DNA of 10,393 nucleotides from an uncultured Pelolinea sp. (GTDB taxonomy: Bacteria > Chloroflexota > Anaerolineae > Anaerolineales > Anaerolineaceae): assembly GCA_937902055.1 (NCBI GenBank), contig CALGUJ010000203.1, forward strand, positions 1 to 10,393. The letters run 5' to 3'. How positions within the stretch are numbered: the first letter of the stretch is position 1; each line of letters opens with the position of its first letter. Shown here in pieces: positions 1 to 6,698 of this stretch. The position numbers were made by a program, and so were the translations under genes. A model generated the notes under the pieces. The model saw nothing but the letters and a program-made list of their open reading frames with translations, was not told the DNA's origin and searched no databases.

Positions 1-815
1 CTGATGGCATCCGACAAGGCGGTTTCCGAGCCGGCGAGTTGATTCCAGGGAACCGTACCCATGGTCACCAGAACGGTCAGGCTGTATACCACTGTAATGA
101 TGATCAGGCTGATAATAATGGCCAGCGGGATATTCTTGTTGGGGTTGCGAACTTCTTCGGCGTCGTCCGCGATGACTTCAAAGCCCACGTAAACGGCGTA
201 CAGCAGGGCAATCGTGCGCAGGAAAGCGCTCAAATTCGCGAAGAAACCGTCGAAAATGAAAAACTGCCCATTGGGCATGAAAGTTTCCATTTTGAAACCG
301 GTTGGTGAAAGAAAACCCGCCCCAATGTAGACCGCAAAAGAGAACACCAGGAAACCACCCATAATAATCTGGGCGTTGCCAACTTTAATGACGCCCAGGA
401 TGTTCAGGAAGGTGAAGAAAGCGATGATCAGGATTGCTACCGGAACAATTGGAAGAGAAGGGATGAACACGCTGAGCGAATAGGCGAAACCGACTGCCGA
501 TAAAGCGCAGTAAAACGTACTGGAAATACTATCCAGCGAGCCGACCAGAAACGACAACAACCCCTTTCCCCAGGCTTCGCGCACGTAGGTCATGGCGCCG
601 CCCGTTTCCGGGTAAACGGTCGCCAGCTCGCAATAATTTATGGCAATACTGAAGCTCAACAGGCCGCCGATCAGTACCGCCAGGATGGCCGATGGACCGG
701 AAACAGCCGCGGCATGGCCGGTCAACACGAAGATACCCGAACCCAGCGTTCCCGCGGTGCCCAGCATGATAACCTGGAATAAATTCAATTGGCGTTTTAA
801 TACTCGTTTACCCAT
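1..815 (-). CDS. APC-superfamily amino acid permease, C-terminus cut off by window edge
   Basis: Reading the minus strand from ATG at 815 gives 271 uninterrupted codons to the window edge, roughly 55-60% of a usual 430-500 residue permease. It would be an inner-membrane secondary transporter for amino acids or related amines. The N-terminal helix carries G-T-L-G-S-G-I-F (residues 22-29), the substrate-binding first-helix signature of the APC superfamily. Next comes Y-P-E-T-G-G-A (68-74), then G-F-E-V-I...A-E-E-V-R-N-P-N-K-N-I-P (211-230), the loop signature of amino acid permeases. About seven hydrophobic segments are visible. The start is fixed by an in-frame TGA five codons upstream; a loose GGA/GAGAG purine stretch precedes it. 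It is the first gene of its unit, because a hairpin terminator separates it from the lipoprotein gene upstream. Family assignment is firm; substrate is unknown. Confidence 0.9.
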   Translation of the reverse strand, partial: MGKRVLKRQLNLFQVIMLGTAGTLGSGIFVLTGHAAAVSGPSAILAVLIGGLLSFSIAINYCELATVYPETGGAMTYVREAWGKGLLSFLVGSLDSISSTFYCALSAVGFAYSLSVFIPSLPIVPVAILIIAFFTFLNILGVIKVGNAQIIMGGFLVFSFAVYIGAGFLSPTGFKMETFMPNGQFFIFDGFFANLSAFLRTIALLYAVYVGFEVIADDAEEVRNPNKNIPLAIIISLIIITVVYSLTVLVTMGTVPWNQLAGSETALSDAI

Positions 816-861
816 ATGCGGTTTAATCTCTCATTTCCTAAAAAAGTTTATTTAACAAAAT

Positions 862-893
862 AACAGCGACTTAATTCCTGCCAAGTCACTGTT
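862..893 (-). other. Stem-loop in the leader of the permease gene
   Basis: Arms 862-872 and 883-893 form an 11-bp stem with a 10-base loop. Read on the minus strand the single imperfect position becomes a G-U wobble, whereas on the plus strand it is an A-C mismatch, so the RNA fold favours minus-strand transcription. It lies about 47 bases before the permease start and is followed on that strand by a T-rich stretch. It could be an attenuator or a leader-stabilising hairpin. On the plus strand a longer T-rich run follows it, but there is no plus-strand gene to terminate. No known riboswitch fold is recognised. Confidence 0.35.
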
Positions 894-962
894 TTTATTA
901 ATTTTTTTACGAAGAGAATGTTATGTTATTCGTATATACCTGTTATATCGAAGACAAGCATC

Positions 963-968
963 ATTATA
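963..968 (-). promoter_or_regulatory. Candidate -10 box for the permease gene
   Basis: The minus strand reads TATAAT here, a perfect -10 hexamer between the upstream terminator and the permease start. No convincing -35 box lies 16-18 bases upstream; a TTGACT at 974-979 is too close to pair with it. This would give a leader of roughly 140 bases containing the stem-loop at 862-893. Tentative. Confidence 0.3.
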
Positions 969-978
969 CTGTAAGTCA

Positions 979-1024
979 ATTATAAAGGAGCAACCTGTTT
1001 TTGAGAGGTCGCTCCTTTATAATG
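979..1024 (-). terminator. Long hairpin terminator after the lipoprotein gene
   Basis: Arms 979-996 and 1007-1024, read as an 18-bp stem with a loop of about nine bases, begin some 19 bases past the lipoprotein stop codon. Its only imperfect pair is G-U when transcribed from the minus strand and A-C from the plus strand, which matches termination of the minus-strand gene. The base of the stem is A/T-rich (TTTATAAT) but there is no long T-run after it, so it may work partly as a 3'-end stabilising hairpin. Confidence 0.65.
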
Positions 1025-1042
1025 AATATCCTTAGTAAAAAG

Positions 1043-1915
1043 TTACGGGCAGACTTCCAACAAAATGTCTTCCATCACTTCCGTGCGCACGGAACGGTCG
1101 CCGTCCTCGTCCTCGACCACGATCTGGTAACGCATGACCGCGAATTCGTAGGCATTGTAGTTGGCGATCTTGGTGGAAGTCAGGGTGATACTATAGAGAT
1201 CGTCATCCTTCTTGGACATGGCGTGGCCGCTATCCCACTTGGTGTAGGCGCTGCTTTCGCGATCGGCGAAACGCGTGAACAAGACCACCTGATAAATGTC
1301 ATCGGGGTTCGTTACGCGTGTGGAGATGGTGATCTCATGAGAACCACAGGAATTGCTGCCGTAAAAGAACTTATCCTTGCTGTGCTCGATATCGAACAAG
1401 GTGATCCCTTCAGGCGTCTTGGTGGGTTCGGGTTCTTCCTCTTCCTCTTTTTCCTCATCCTTCGGTTTGTCTTCGTCCTGCTCAACCACCGGTGGCGGCG
1501 CGGCAGGCGCCTGGATGGTCACGGTCGCTGCGGCGTAATCGCTCCATGCCCCGCTGGTGCTTTGGGCGCGCACGCGGATGGTATGGCTGCCGGAAACCGC
1601 CGGCTGCCAGTTATACTGCAGCGCGACCACCTGTTGATCGGAACCGGGAGTGGCAAACGAATTGACCACCTCGCCGTTGATGGTCAGTTCAACCGCCGAT
1701 ACCCCGTCCGTGCAACTGGCGTGATAAGCAATATTCACGGGCGCCATCGGCAGGGTTGTGCCGTTGGCCGGCGCGTCCACGCCGACTTCAACAGGGGCAA
1801 CTTCAGGCTTATCGCTGCTCGAGTCGCCGCCCAGATCGATCGTGATTCCGCCGCTGCCGCAAGACGCTAACAAAAGCGCAAGCAAAACCATTATTCCAAT
1901 TTGGTATCTCTTCAT
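1043..1915 (-). CDS. Lipoprotein with Ig-like domain, acidic linker and uncharacterised C-terminal domain
   Basis: This 290-residue product begins with a type II signal peptide: K2-R3, a hydrophobic core (residues 5-17) and lipobox L-A-S-C, with Cys19 as the predicted lipidated residue. It should therefore be anchored on the outer face of the cell membrane. Residues 44-134 resemble a bacterial Ig-like beta-sandwich (P-A-N-G-T start; V-E-L-T-I-N-G-E-V-V and H-T-I-R-V-R-A strands). Residues 135-170 are a Pro/Glu/Lys-rich low-complexity linker with a run of five Glu. Residues 171-290 form a second beta-rich domain with Cys190 and Cys289, which could form a disulfide. The start is supported by GAGGTGA placed 4 bases before ATG and by a promoter upstream. 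No enzymatic motif is visible; a binding or envelope-structural role is only a guess. Confidence 0.85.
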   Translation of the reverse strand: MKRYQIGIMVLLALLLASCGSGGITIDLGGDSSSDKPEVAPVEVGVDAPANGTTLPMAPVNIAYHASCTDGVSAVELTINGEVVNSFATPGSDQQVVALQYNWQPAVSGSHTIRVRAQSTSGAWSDYAAATVTIQAPAAPPPVVEQDEDKPKDEEKEEEEEPEPTKTPEGITLFDIEHSKDKFFYGSNSCGSHEITISTRVTNPDDIYQVVLFTRFADRESSAYTKWDSGHAMSKKDDDLYSITLTSTKIANYNAYEFAVMRYQIVVEDEDGDRSVRTEVMEDILLEVCP

Positions 1916-1951
1916 CTCTCACCTCATTGCTCTCGACTGTAAACTTAAATC

Positions 1952-1981
1952 ATTATAGCAACTAGGGCGGTGTAAAATCAA
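1952..1981 (-). promoter_or_regulatory. Promoter of the lipoprotein gene
   Basis: On the minus strand TTGATT (plus 1976-1981, 4 of 6 matches to TTGACA) is followed after 18 bases by a perfect TATAAT (plus 1952-1957). The start codon is about 37 bases further on and a GAGGTGA ribosome site lies at 1919-1925, so spacing and order fit a vegetative sigma-70-type promoter. It starts just past the stop of the glycosylase gene, so the lipoprotein gene can be transcribed independently. Confidence 0.6.
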
Positions 1982-2006
1982 TCGGTTCATTCAGGGAATT
2001 TTCCTG

Positions 2007-2903
2007 TTACTGGTAGTAATCGAGCAGGTCAAACCAATAAGCCAGGTATTTCCATTGTCCCCATGCCTGGTAAATCGCGAGGGCTTTCTTCAGATCGAAA
2101 TCATTTTCCTTGAAATACTTGGCACGCATCAATTGCTGGAACACCGAATCGACCGGGATCTCGTCATACCTGCCCAGCAGCATCAACACCGACGCGGCGG
2201 CGTAGCTGCCGATGCCCTTGATCGCCAGTAATTCTTTCCGAATTCCCGGGGTGCTGCGCCCGGCATCCCGCAAATTTTCAAACGCGTCTCCTCCAGCGCA
2301 AAAATCGACCGCCAGTTGGTGGATGAAAGGCGCGCGATAGCCCAACCGGGTTTGGTTTTGGAAATCTTCAAATGCCAGGGAGGCAATCGCCTCCGGTTTG
2401 GGAAAGGCTTTCAATTCCGGGTCCAGGGGATGCGGACTGCCGAAAGCATGCACCATTTCGGCTACCATGCGGCGTGTGCCGCCCCACTGGATATTGGTGG
2501 TGCAGATCACTTTGACGATATCCTCGAACAAGCCGGGGGAGCGCAGCAGCCGGCCCCTGCCGGAGGCCATTGCGGACCAGGGCTTTCCCATACGGCGGCA
2601 CAGTCGGTAGAACTCCGTGAAGTCCTCATCCAGCCGCAGCATATGGCGGGTGCGGTTTTCCACCTCGCGCAAATCGCCCGCCGAGAGCCGCGAGGCATGC
2701 CGGATCGCGACCTGCACGCGCTCATCCGGCGCAGAGATAACGAGCTCCACCACTTTTGCGGAACTCAACTCCTCAATGCGGGAAAATGAATTTTCTTCCG
2801 CAAGGTACTGGTTGGGCTGCAAATCCACCCAGCCGTGCGCCTGGAGCAGGCTCTTAAAGTCAAAAGGTTGGGGAAGGTCCAATTCAAGGAAGGTTGTCGT
2901 CAT
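2007..2903 (-). CDS. HhH-GPD superfamily DNA glycosylase (AlkA/OGG-like, probably monofunctional)
   Basis: This cytoplasmic base-excision repair enzyme of 298 residues would flip out and remove a damaged base. The helix-hairpin-helix is at about residues 225-243, with K229-G-I-G-S-Y. It is followed by I-P-V-D-S, in which Asp252 is the catalytic aspartate of the family. The lysine that bifunctional Nth/OGG1 enzymes carry in the helix after the hairpin is replaced (S-Y-A-A-A), so a monofunctional glycosylase without lyase activity is expected, as in AlkA. Residues 1-100 fit the N-terminal beta-domain of AlkA/OGG1. No iron-sulfur Cys cluster is seen at the C-terminus, unlike Nth/MutY. The start lies 5 bases after the stop of the small membrane-protein gene, with only a weak ribosome site, so translational coupling is plausible. 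The exact lesion (3-methyladenine, 8-oxoguanine or other) is not determined. Confidence 0.85.
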   Translation of the reverse strand: MTTTFLELDLPQPFDFKSLLQAHGWVDLQPNQYLAEENSFSRIEELSSAKVVELVISAPDERVQVAIRHASRLSAGDLREVENRTRHMLRLDEDFTEFYRLCRRMGKPWSAMASGRGRLLRSPGLFEDIVKVICTTNIQWGGTRRMVAEMVHAFGSPHPLDPELKAFPKPEAIASLAFEDFQNQTRLGYRAPFIHQLAVDFCAGGDAFENLRDAGRSTPGIRKELLAIKGIGSYAAASVLMLLGRYDEIPVDSVFQQLMRAKYFKENDFDLKKALAIYQAWGQWKYLAYWFDLLDYYQ

Positions 2904-2908
2904 ACGGA

Positions 2909-3097
2909 TTATTTTAAGTATCCCCGTTGATAGGCAAAGGCAATCAGCAGGAAAATGGCCGCGAATCCTCCGAATATCACCCCGCTGACCATTTCATTCG
3001 TCTGAAAAGAGGATGCCGATTGCACCCCCAGCAAAACAGCCGCCGCCACGCAAACCGCGATCCAGCGTGTCTTTCTGGAATATCCGTTTTTGTTCAT
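2909..3097 (-). CDS. Small two-helix membrane protein, unknown function
   Basis: From ATG at 3097 the product has 62 residues. It has a basic N-terminus (K3, R8, K9, R11), a hydrophobic segment at about 12-29, a short polar turn (F-Q-T-N-E), and a second hydrophobic segment at about 37-56, ending in a basic tail. This predicts a helical hairpin with both ends in the cytoplasm. The same frame is open to a TTG at 3133 (74 residues), 15 bases past the regulator stop, but the added residues contain charges and His and do not extend a helix. Neither start has a clear Shine-Dalgarno site. It ends 5 bases before the glycosylase gene on the same strand, and this tight spacing is the main support that it is real. 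No family is recognised. Confidence 0.5.
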   Translation of the reverse strand: MNKNGYSRKTRWIAVCVAAAVLLGVQSASSFQTNEMVSGVIFGGFAAIFLLIAFAYQRGYLK

Positions 3098-3148
3098 GAA
3101 ACCAATGCTATCATGCCGGACGATAAACGGCAAATTCCCGGGAGGATT

Positions 3149-5245
3149 TTATTTTCCGCCAACCGGCGCGGCAGCCGGATCGGCCAGGGTTTGCTGCGAG
3201 CTTTTCAGGATCGAAAGGATCTGCTCCGCGCTGCCGGCGTTGGCGATCAGCGTGCGGTTTTCCGGCAATGCAAAAAAACTGAAGACGTGCGAAAGGATAT
3301 CGGTGTGCACGGAATTTACCGGTGAAGAAAATGCCAGCGCAATCTTGACGGGATCATAGAGCTTGTGACCGAAAGCAATCGGCTTTTCCAACGTGATCAG
3401 GCTGATCGCCAATTTTTTGGAGCCCATTTCCGGGCCGGCATGCAGCAGGGCGGTGTTGGGCGCAATGACCATGTAAGCGCCGTAAAGGCTATAGAGGTTT
3501 TTCATGGCGTTGATGTAACTGGGCCAAATCGCGTCGACATTCAACAGGAGTCTGCCGGCTGCTTCGATGACTTCGGAGGGCAGCCGGGCCTGAATCGCGG
3601 TTTGGATGGTATTGCTGTCCAGAATTTCATTGAACCCAAATTGGCGTTTGACAAAGGGCGGGGCTGCCTCAAGCGGATACCCGAAATCCAGTTCCAATGT
3701 TTGCCGGATATGGTCGATATCCTCTTCCGTCAGCAATGAATTGACCTTGATCTGGGGCACGCTTGTGATATTGCCGAGCGGGATGGTGGAAATGATCGCG
3801 TCGCAGCCTTCGATCAACGCGGCATCATGAGCCAATTCAAAAACCGAAACCATCTCCACCACGTCGATTTCCGGCAGCAGCGTATTCAACTGGCTGCGCA
3901 GAGAAAAAGCCGTGGCAATTCCCGCTCCACACACCAAAAGGACCCTGCGCTGAAAAGACGATGAGCGCACACGTTCCAAAGCCGCCAGGGTGTGGTTGGA
4001 TATTGCCATAACGACATCTTCAATGTTGGCCACCTGCTCTGCCGCAAGAATGGGTGTCAGGATCTTGGCCAGGATTTGCTCGGTCGAATTCCGTTTTACA
4101 CTGATCATCGGGAAACTGCCGGTTGTCTCGGCGAAGCCCCTCTGGTCAGCGTTGTGATCCAATTCCCACTCGATGCAGCCCGTCAATTCCTTGTCTTCAT
4201 ACAATCCCGCGTGCAGATACTTGGCGATTTCGTGAACAACCGCCCTGGACAATTTGCTGTGTTTTCCTCTGGTATTGATTTCCAGTTTTTTTCCACCGAT
4301 ATCATTCGCGCCATAAATGAAACATTGGGATAGTAATCTGGCAAGGTATTTCGTTTCAGCGTCCAAATCCAAACCCGCCCGGGCAGGGTTCACGCTCTCC
4401 AAAATTTTCCGGGCATCGCTTGTATAACCCTCACGGTCGTGCTCCTTGTTCACGGGAGTATTCGCGATGATCTTCGAGGCGCAGATGCGGTTCTTCATGA
4501 TTCCCAAATAGAGCGTCAATTCGATGTGCGTGCGGTCGAACAAGTTCCGGCGGTATTTTTTTTCGAGTTCCCTGATTTGCCGTTCGCAGACCGGTAATTC
4601 CATCTCTTTCAGCATACGCTGGGCTTTATGAAAGAACAGGCTCCGCTCGATTGCGCCCAGTTCCACATCTTCGACCGGAAGGATGCATGCCTGGACGAGG
4701 AAATCCTGACCGAGGTTTTGGAACAGGATCTCCTGGATCGCTTCGCGGATCTTCAATTCCTCGCCGACCAGATGAAACGGCGCATTGCGCTTCGCAACCA
4801 GTTCCAGGGAAAAAGATTCCAGCCAGGCGCGCACCTTGTCGATATCCCGGTAAAAACTGGTATAGGAGATTTCCGTTGCTTCGCGGATTTCCGCAGGCGT
4901 CAGGTCGGCGCCGGAAGTCAGGATAATTTGTATCAACAGTTGAACCCGTTCCTTCTGGTTCAGGATGCCGAAATCTTCCTGATCGCCCTGGATCAGATCA
5001 AGGATCTGATGTTTTTTCTGGGTATCCAGGTTGATGAAAATTCCCTCGTTGGGTTTTTGCAGGATCTCAATCCCGCTGAAGGCCAGGCAAGCCTGGATCT
5101 TTTTAATGGAATAACGCACCTGTGAAATTGACAGGTTAAGGGAATCCGCCAGGTGCTGGGCGCTGATCGAATCCGCCTGGTTGAGCAAAGCCGCCAGGAC
5201 TTTTTTGCTGTTGGAAGACAGGCAGGATATCAATTTTTCAAACAT
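3149..5245 (-). CDS. PTS-controlled transcriptional activator, MtlR/LicR type (HTH, two PRDs, EIIB-Gat, EIIA)
   Basis: This 698-residue cytoplasmic regulator should switch the divergent PTS operon in response to transporter phosphorylation. Residues 1-85 hold a DeoR/HTH_11-like helix-turn-helix (S-A-Q-H-L-A-D-S-L-N-L-S-I-S-Q-V), and a second Mga-like HTH lies at about 98-165. PRD1 spans about 190-315 and PRD2 about 325-428. An EIIB-Gat domain (434-520) has V-C-G-A-G-I-A-T with Cys439. An EIIA domain (548-685) has L-L-H-A-G-P with His602. This is the MtlR/ManR/LicR order; the N-terminus is DNA-binding and not the RNA-binding CAT domain of BglG, so it should act at the promoter. PRD1 appears to lack both phosphorylatable histidines (Tyr246 and Leu304 in their places). 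The start has GGAG four bases before ATG. It may be co-transcribed with the two genes downstream. Confidence 0.92.
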   Translation of the reverse strand: MFEKLISCLSSNSKKVLAALLNQADSISAQHLADSLNLSISQVRYSIKKIQACLAFSGIEILQKPNEGIFINLDTQKKHQILDLIQGDQEDFGILNQKERVQLLIQIILTSGADLTPAEIREATEISYTSFYRDIDKVRAWLESFSLELVAKRNAPFHLVGEELKIREAIQEILFQNLGQDFLVQACILPVEDVELGAIERSLFFHKAQRMLKEMELPVCERQIRELEKKYRRNLFDRTHIELTLYLGIMKNRICASKIIANTPVNKEHDREGYTSDARKILESVNPARAGLDLDAETKYLARLLSQCFIYGANDIGGKKLEINTRGKHSKLSRAVVHEIAKYLHAGLYEDKELTGCIEWELDHNADQRGFAETTGSFPMISVKRNSTEQILAKILTPILAAEQVANIEDVVMAISNHTLAALERVRSSSFQRRVLLVCGAGIATAFSLRSQLNTLLPEIDVVEMVSVFELAHDAALIEGCDAIISTIPLGNITSVPQIKVNSLLTEEDIDHIRQTLELDFGYPLEAAPPFVKRQFGFNEILDSNTIQTAIQARLPSEVIEAAGRLLLNVDAIWPSYINAMKNLYSLYGAYMVIAPNTALLHAGPEMGSKKLAISLITLEKPIAFGHKLYDPVKIALAFSSPVNSVHTDILSHVFSFFALPENRTLIANAGSAEQILSILKSSQQTLADPAAAPVGGK

Positions 5246-5310
5246 CTTGCTCCGGAAGGGAAGCTTCTTAATAACATTTTAAGGTTTTTTGCCATTTACC
5301 GAGTTCCATT

Positions 5311-5339
5311 ATTAAAACATCTAATCAGGGAATTGTGAA
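5311..5339 (-). promoter_or_regulatory. Candidate promoter of the regulator gene
   Basis: The minus strand shows TTCACA (plus 5334-5339, 5 of 6 matches to TTGACA), a 17-base spacer, and TTTAAT (plus 5311-5316, 5 of 6 matches to TATAAT), giving a leader of about 60 bases before the regulator ATG. Its -35 box overlaps that of the divergent operon promoter. Confidence 0.45.
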
Positions 5340-5353
5340 ATAGAAGCCTGATT
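5323..5353. promoter_or_regulatory. Inverted repeat, candidate operator between regulator and PTS operon
   Basis: AATCAGG at 5323-5329 is mirrored by CCTGATT at 5347-5353, with 17 bases between. The half-sites are 24 bp centre to centre, about two helical turns, as expected for a dimeric regulator. The midpoint falls on the -35 region shared by the two divergent promoters. Binding by the PRD regulator is inferred from position only. Confidence 0.4.
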
Positions 5354-5361
5354 TATTAAAT
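5333..5361 (+). promoter_or_regulatory. Candidate promoter of the PTS operon
   Basis: TTGTGA (5333-5338) is separated by 17 bases from TTAAAT (5356-5361), and the first gene starts about 40 bases later with AAGGA at 5388-5392. Both boxes are imperfect (4 of 6 each), as expected for a promoter that needs an activator. The boxes are deduced by eye only. Confidence 0.35.
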
Positions 5362-5400
5362 GCTACACTGGCGTAGATCATATTTCCAAGGATTCTGCAA

Positions 5401-5886
5401 ATGAGCTTACCGATATTCACCAGCGAGATGATTTTTATTCACCCCGAACTTAAGGAACATAACCGGGAAGGAGTGATCCATTTCTTGTGCTCAAAGATGG
5501 CGGACCAGAATTACGTGACCGGCGAATATTTTGAACAGGTCATTCGCCGGGAAGCGCTTCACCCGACCGGGCTGCCAACCCTGCCGGCGGCTTCCGCAGT
5601 ACCGCACGCGGATCCCATCGGGGTCAACCACACAGGGATCGCATTGGCTGTGCTCGATAAGCCGGTCATCTTCAACGCGATGGATAATCCCAAGCTGGAA
5701 TTATCCGCCTCGCTCGTGTTCCTGATGTCGTTTATCAAGGGCGACCAGATCGCGGTATTGCGCTGGATTTCCAACGTGTTAGGGAATCAGGAAATCGTGC
5801 GCAGCATCACCCAGGCAGCCGACGCCGAAGGGGCCTACCGCATCATTGAACCCTTTTTAAAAAATAACCATGAAAGCAGAGGATAG
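5401..5886 (+). CDS. PTS EIIA component, galactitol (Gat) / fructose-mannitol fold
   Basis: This cytoplasmic phosphocarrier of 161 residues takes phosphate from HPr and passes it to EIIB. The motif A-V-P-H-A-D places the phospho-accepting histidine at His69, in the position typical of the EIIA-2 (GatA/FruA/MtlA) family. The surrounding order (H-P-T-G-L-P-T...A-V-P-H, then F-L-M-S-F-I-K-G-D-Q at about 107-116) and the length of about 150-160 residues fit free-standing GatA-type proteins. It is the first gene of the operon. AAGGA lies eight bases before ATG, and its stop is separated by 2 bases from the aldolase start, so the two are translationally linked. The matching EIIB and EIIC genes follow after the aldolase gene. 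The sugar specificity resides in EIIC and cannot be inferred here. Confidence 0.92.
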   Translation: MSLPIFTSEMIFIHPELKEHNREGVIHFLCSKMADQNYVTGEYFEQVIRREALHPTGLPTLPAASAVPHADPIGVNHTGIALAVLDKPVIFNAMDNPKLELSASLVFLMSFIKGDQIAVLRWISNVLGNQEIVRSITQAADAEGAYRIIEPFLKNNHESRG

Positions 5887-5888
5887 AG

Positions 5889-6689
5889 ATGTCACAATTA
5901 GGCAAGGATTTTCGTTTAGCGCAAATCATCAACCAAAAAAGCAACAGGCAAGTCTGCGTGGCCATGGACCACAGCCCTGCCATAGGCCCGTGCGAAGGAT
6001 TGATCGACCCGGTCGCCACGATCGCCGCGGTTTGCGAGGGCAAACCGGACACGATTTTCACGCACTTCGGAAATATCAAAAAAGCCATGCCAGTGCTTGC
6101 AGCCAGCCGGACGCCGTTCCTTCTTTCCATCTCCACAGCCACAACCCAGAGCGCTGATCCCAGCCGGGTTTACCTGGTAGACAGCGTGGAACACGCCCTG
6201 CTCATTGGAGCTTGCGGTGTTTCGATGCGCATTTTCGTCGGTGCGCCTTACGATTACGAGATGATACAAAATCTCTCCAAAGTCGCTCTGGAATGCGAGA
6301 AACTCGGCATGCCTCTGATGGCCATGATGTATCCCTACGGGTCGGATAACATGCTTGATCCCGAGCACCTGAAACACGCCGCCCGCATCGGCGCCGAACT
6401 GGGAGCCGACATCGTCAAGACCTACTACACCGGCGACCCGCAGACCTTCAAACAGGTCACCGAATCCTGCCCGGCGCCGATCGTGATGTCCGGCGGCCCG
6501 AAAGCCGATGAACCGATCGATTTTCTGAACATGGTCAAGGGTGCGTTGGACGGCGGCGCCATGGGGATCGCGGTCGGCCGAAACGTATGGCAGAGCAAGC
6601 AGCCGGTGAAAATGCTGGAAGCCATCAACCTGGTCGTGCACGAAAACGTGCAGCCCCAGGCCGCGTACGACAAAATATTCCAGTCTTAG
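5889..6689 (+). CDS. Class I (Schiff-base) aldolase of the DeoC/LacD/FbaB-LsrF family
   Basis: This 266-residue TIM-barrel enzyme is predicted to cleave a ketose phosphate, typically releasing dihydroxyacetone phosphate or a related C3/C2 fragment. A-M-D-H-S at 25-29 supplies the conserved Asp27/His28 near the active site. A-D-I-V-K-T-Y-Y contains Lys177 as the Schiff-base lysine. S-G-G-P (201-204) and G-R-N-V-W-Q (230-235) are the phosphate-binding loops. This pattern is that of FbaB (DhnA) and LsrF and differs from the metal-dependent GatY/FbaA aldolases of the classical galactitol route. The start is set by GAGGA six bases before ATG, overlapping the end of the EIIA gene. Its place inside the PTS cassette, between EIIA and EIIB, argues that it acts on the imported sugar phosphate or its oxidised product. 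LsrF-like thiolase or other C-C lyase chemistry is an alternative. Confidence 0.88.
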   Translation: MSQLGKDFRLAQIINQKSNRQVCVAMDHSPAIGPCEGLIDPVATIAAVCEGKPDTIFTHFGNIKKAMPVLAASRTPFLLSISTATTQSADPSRVYLVDSVEHALLIGACGVSMRIFVGAPYDYEMIQNLSKVALECEKLGMPLMAMMYPYGSDNMLDPEHLKHAARIGAELGADIVKTYYTGDPQTFKQVTESCPAPIVMSGGPKADEPIDFLNMVKGALDGGAMGIAVGRNVWQSKQPVKMLEAINLVVHENVQPQAAYDKIFQS

Positions 6690-6698
6690 GAGATACAT

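Noticed and set aside
1001..1870. Long plus-strand open frame (289 codons) opposite the lipoprotein gene
   Set aside because: It begins in the terminator stem, its product has an unnatural composition rich in Gly, Arg and His, and the opposite strand has a signal peptide, lipobox, ribosome site and promoter.
3149..5245. Regulator as a BglG-type RNA antiterminator acting on the operon stem-loop
   Set aside because: The N-terminus is a helix-turn-helix region of about 165 residues, not the CAT RNA-binding domain of about 55 residues, and the stem-loop lies after the fourth gene and not in the leader.
5916..6698. Minus-strand open frame (260 codons) opposite the aldolase
   Set aside because: It is a mirror of codon bias in the aldolase gene; the plus-strand protein has all aldolase active-site motifs.
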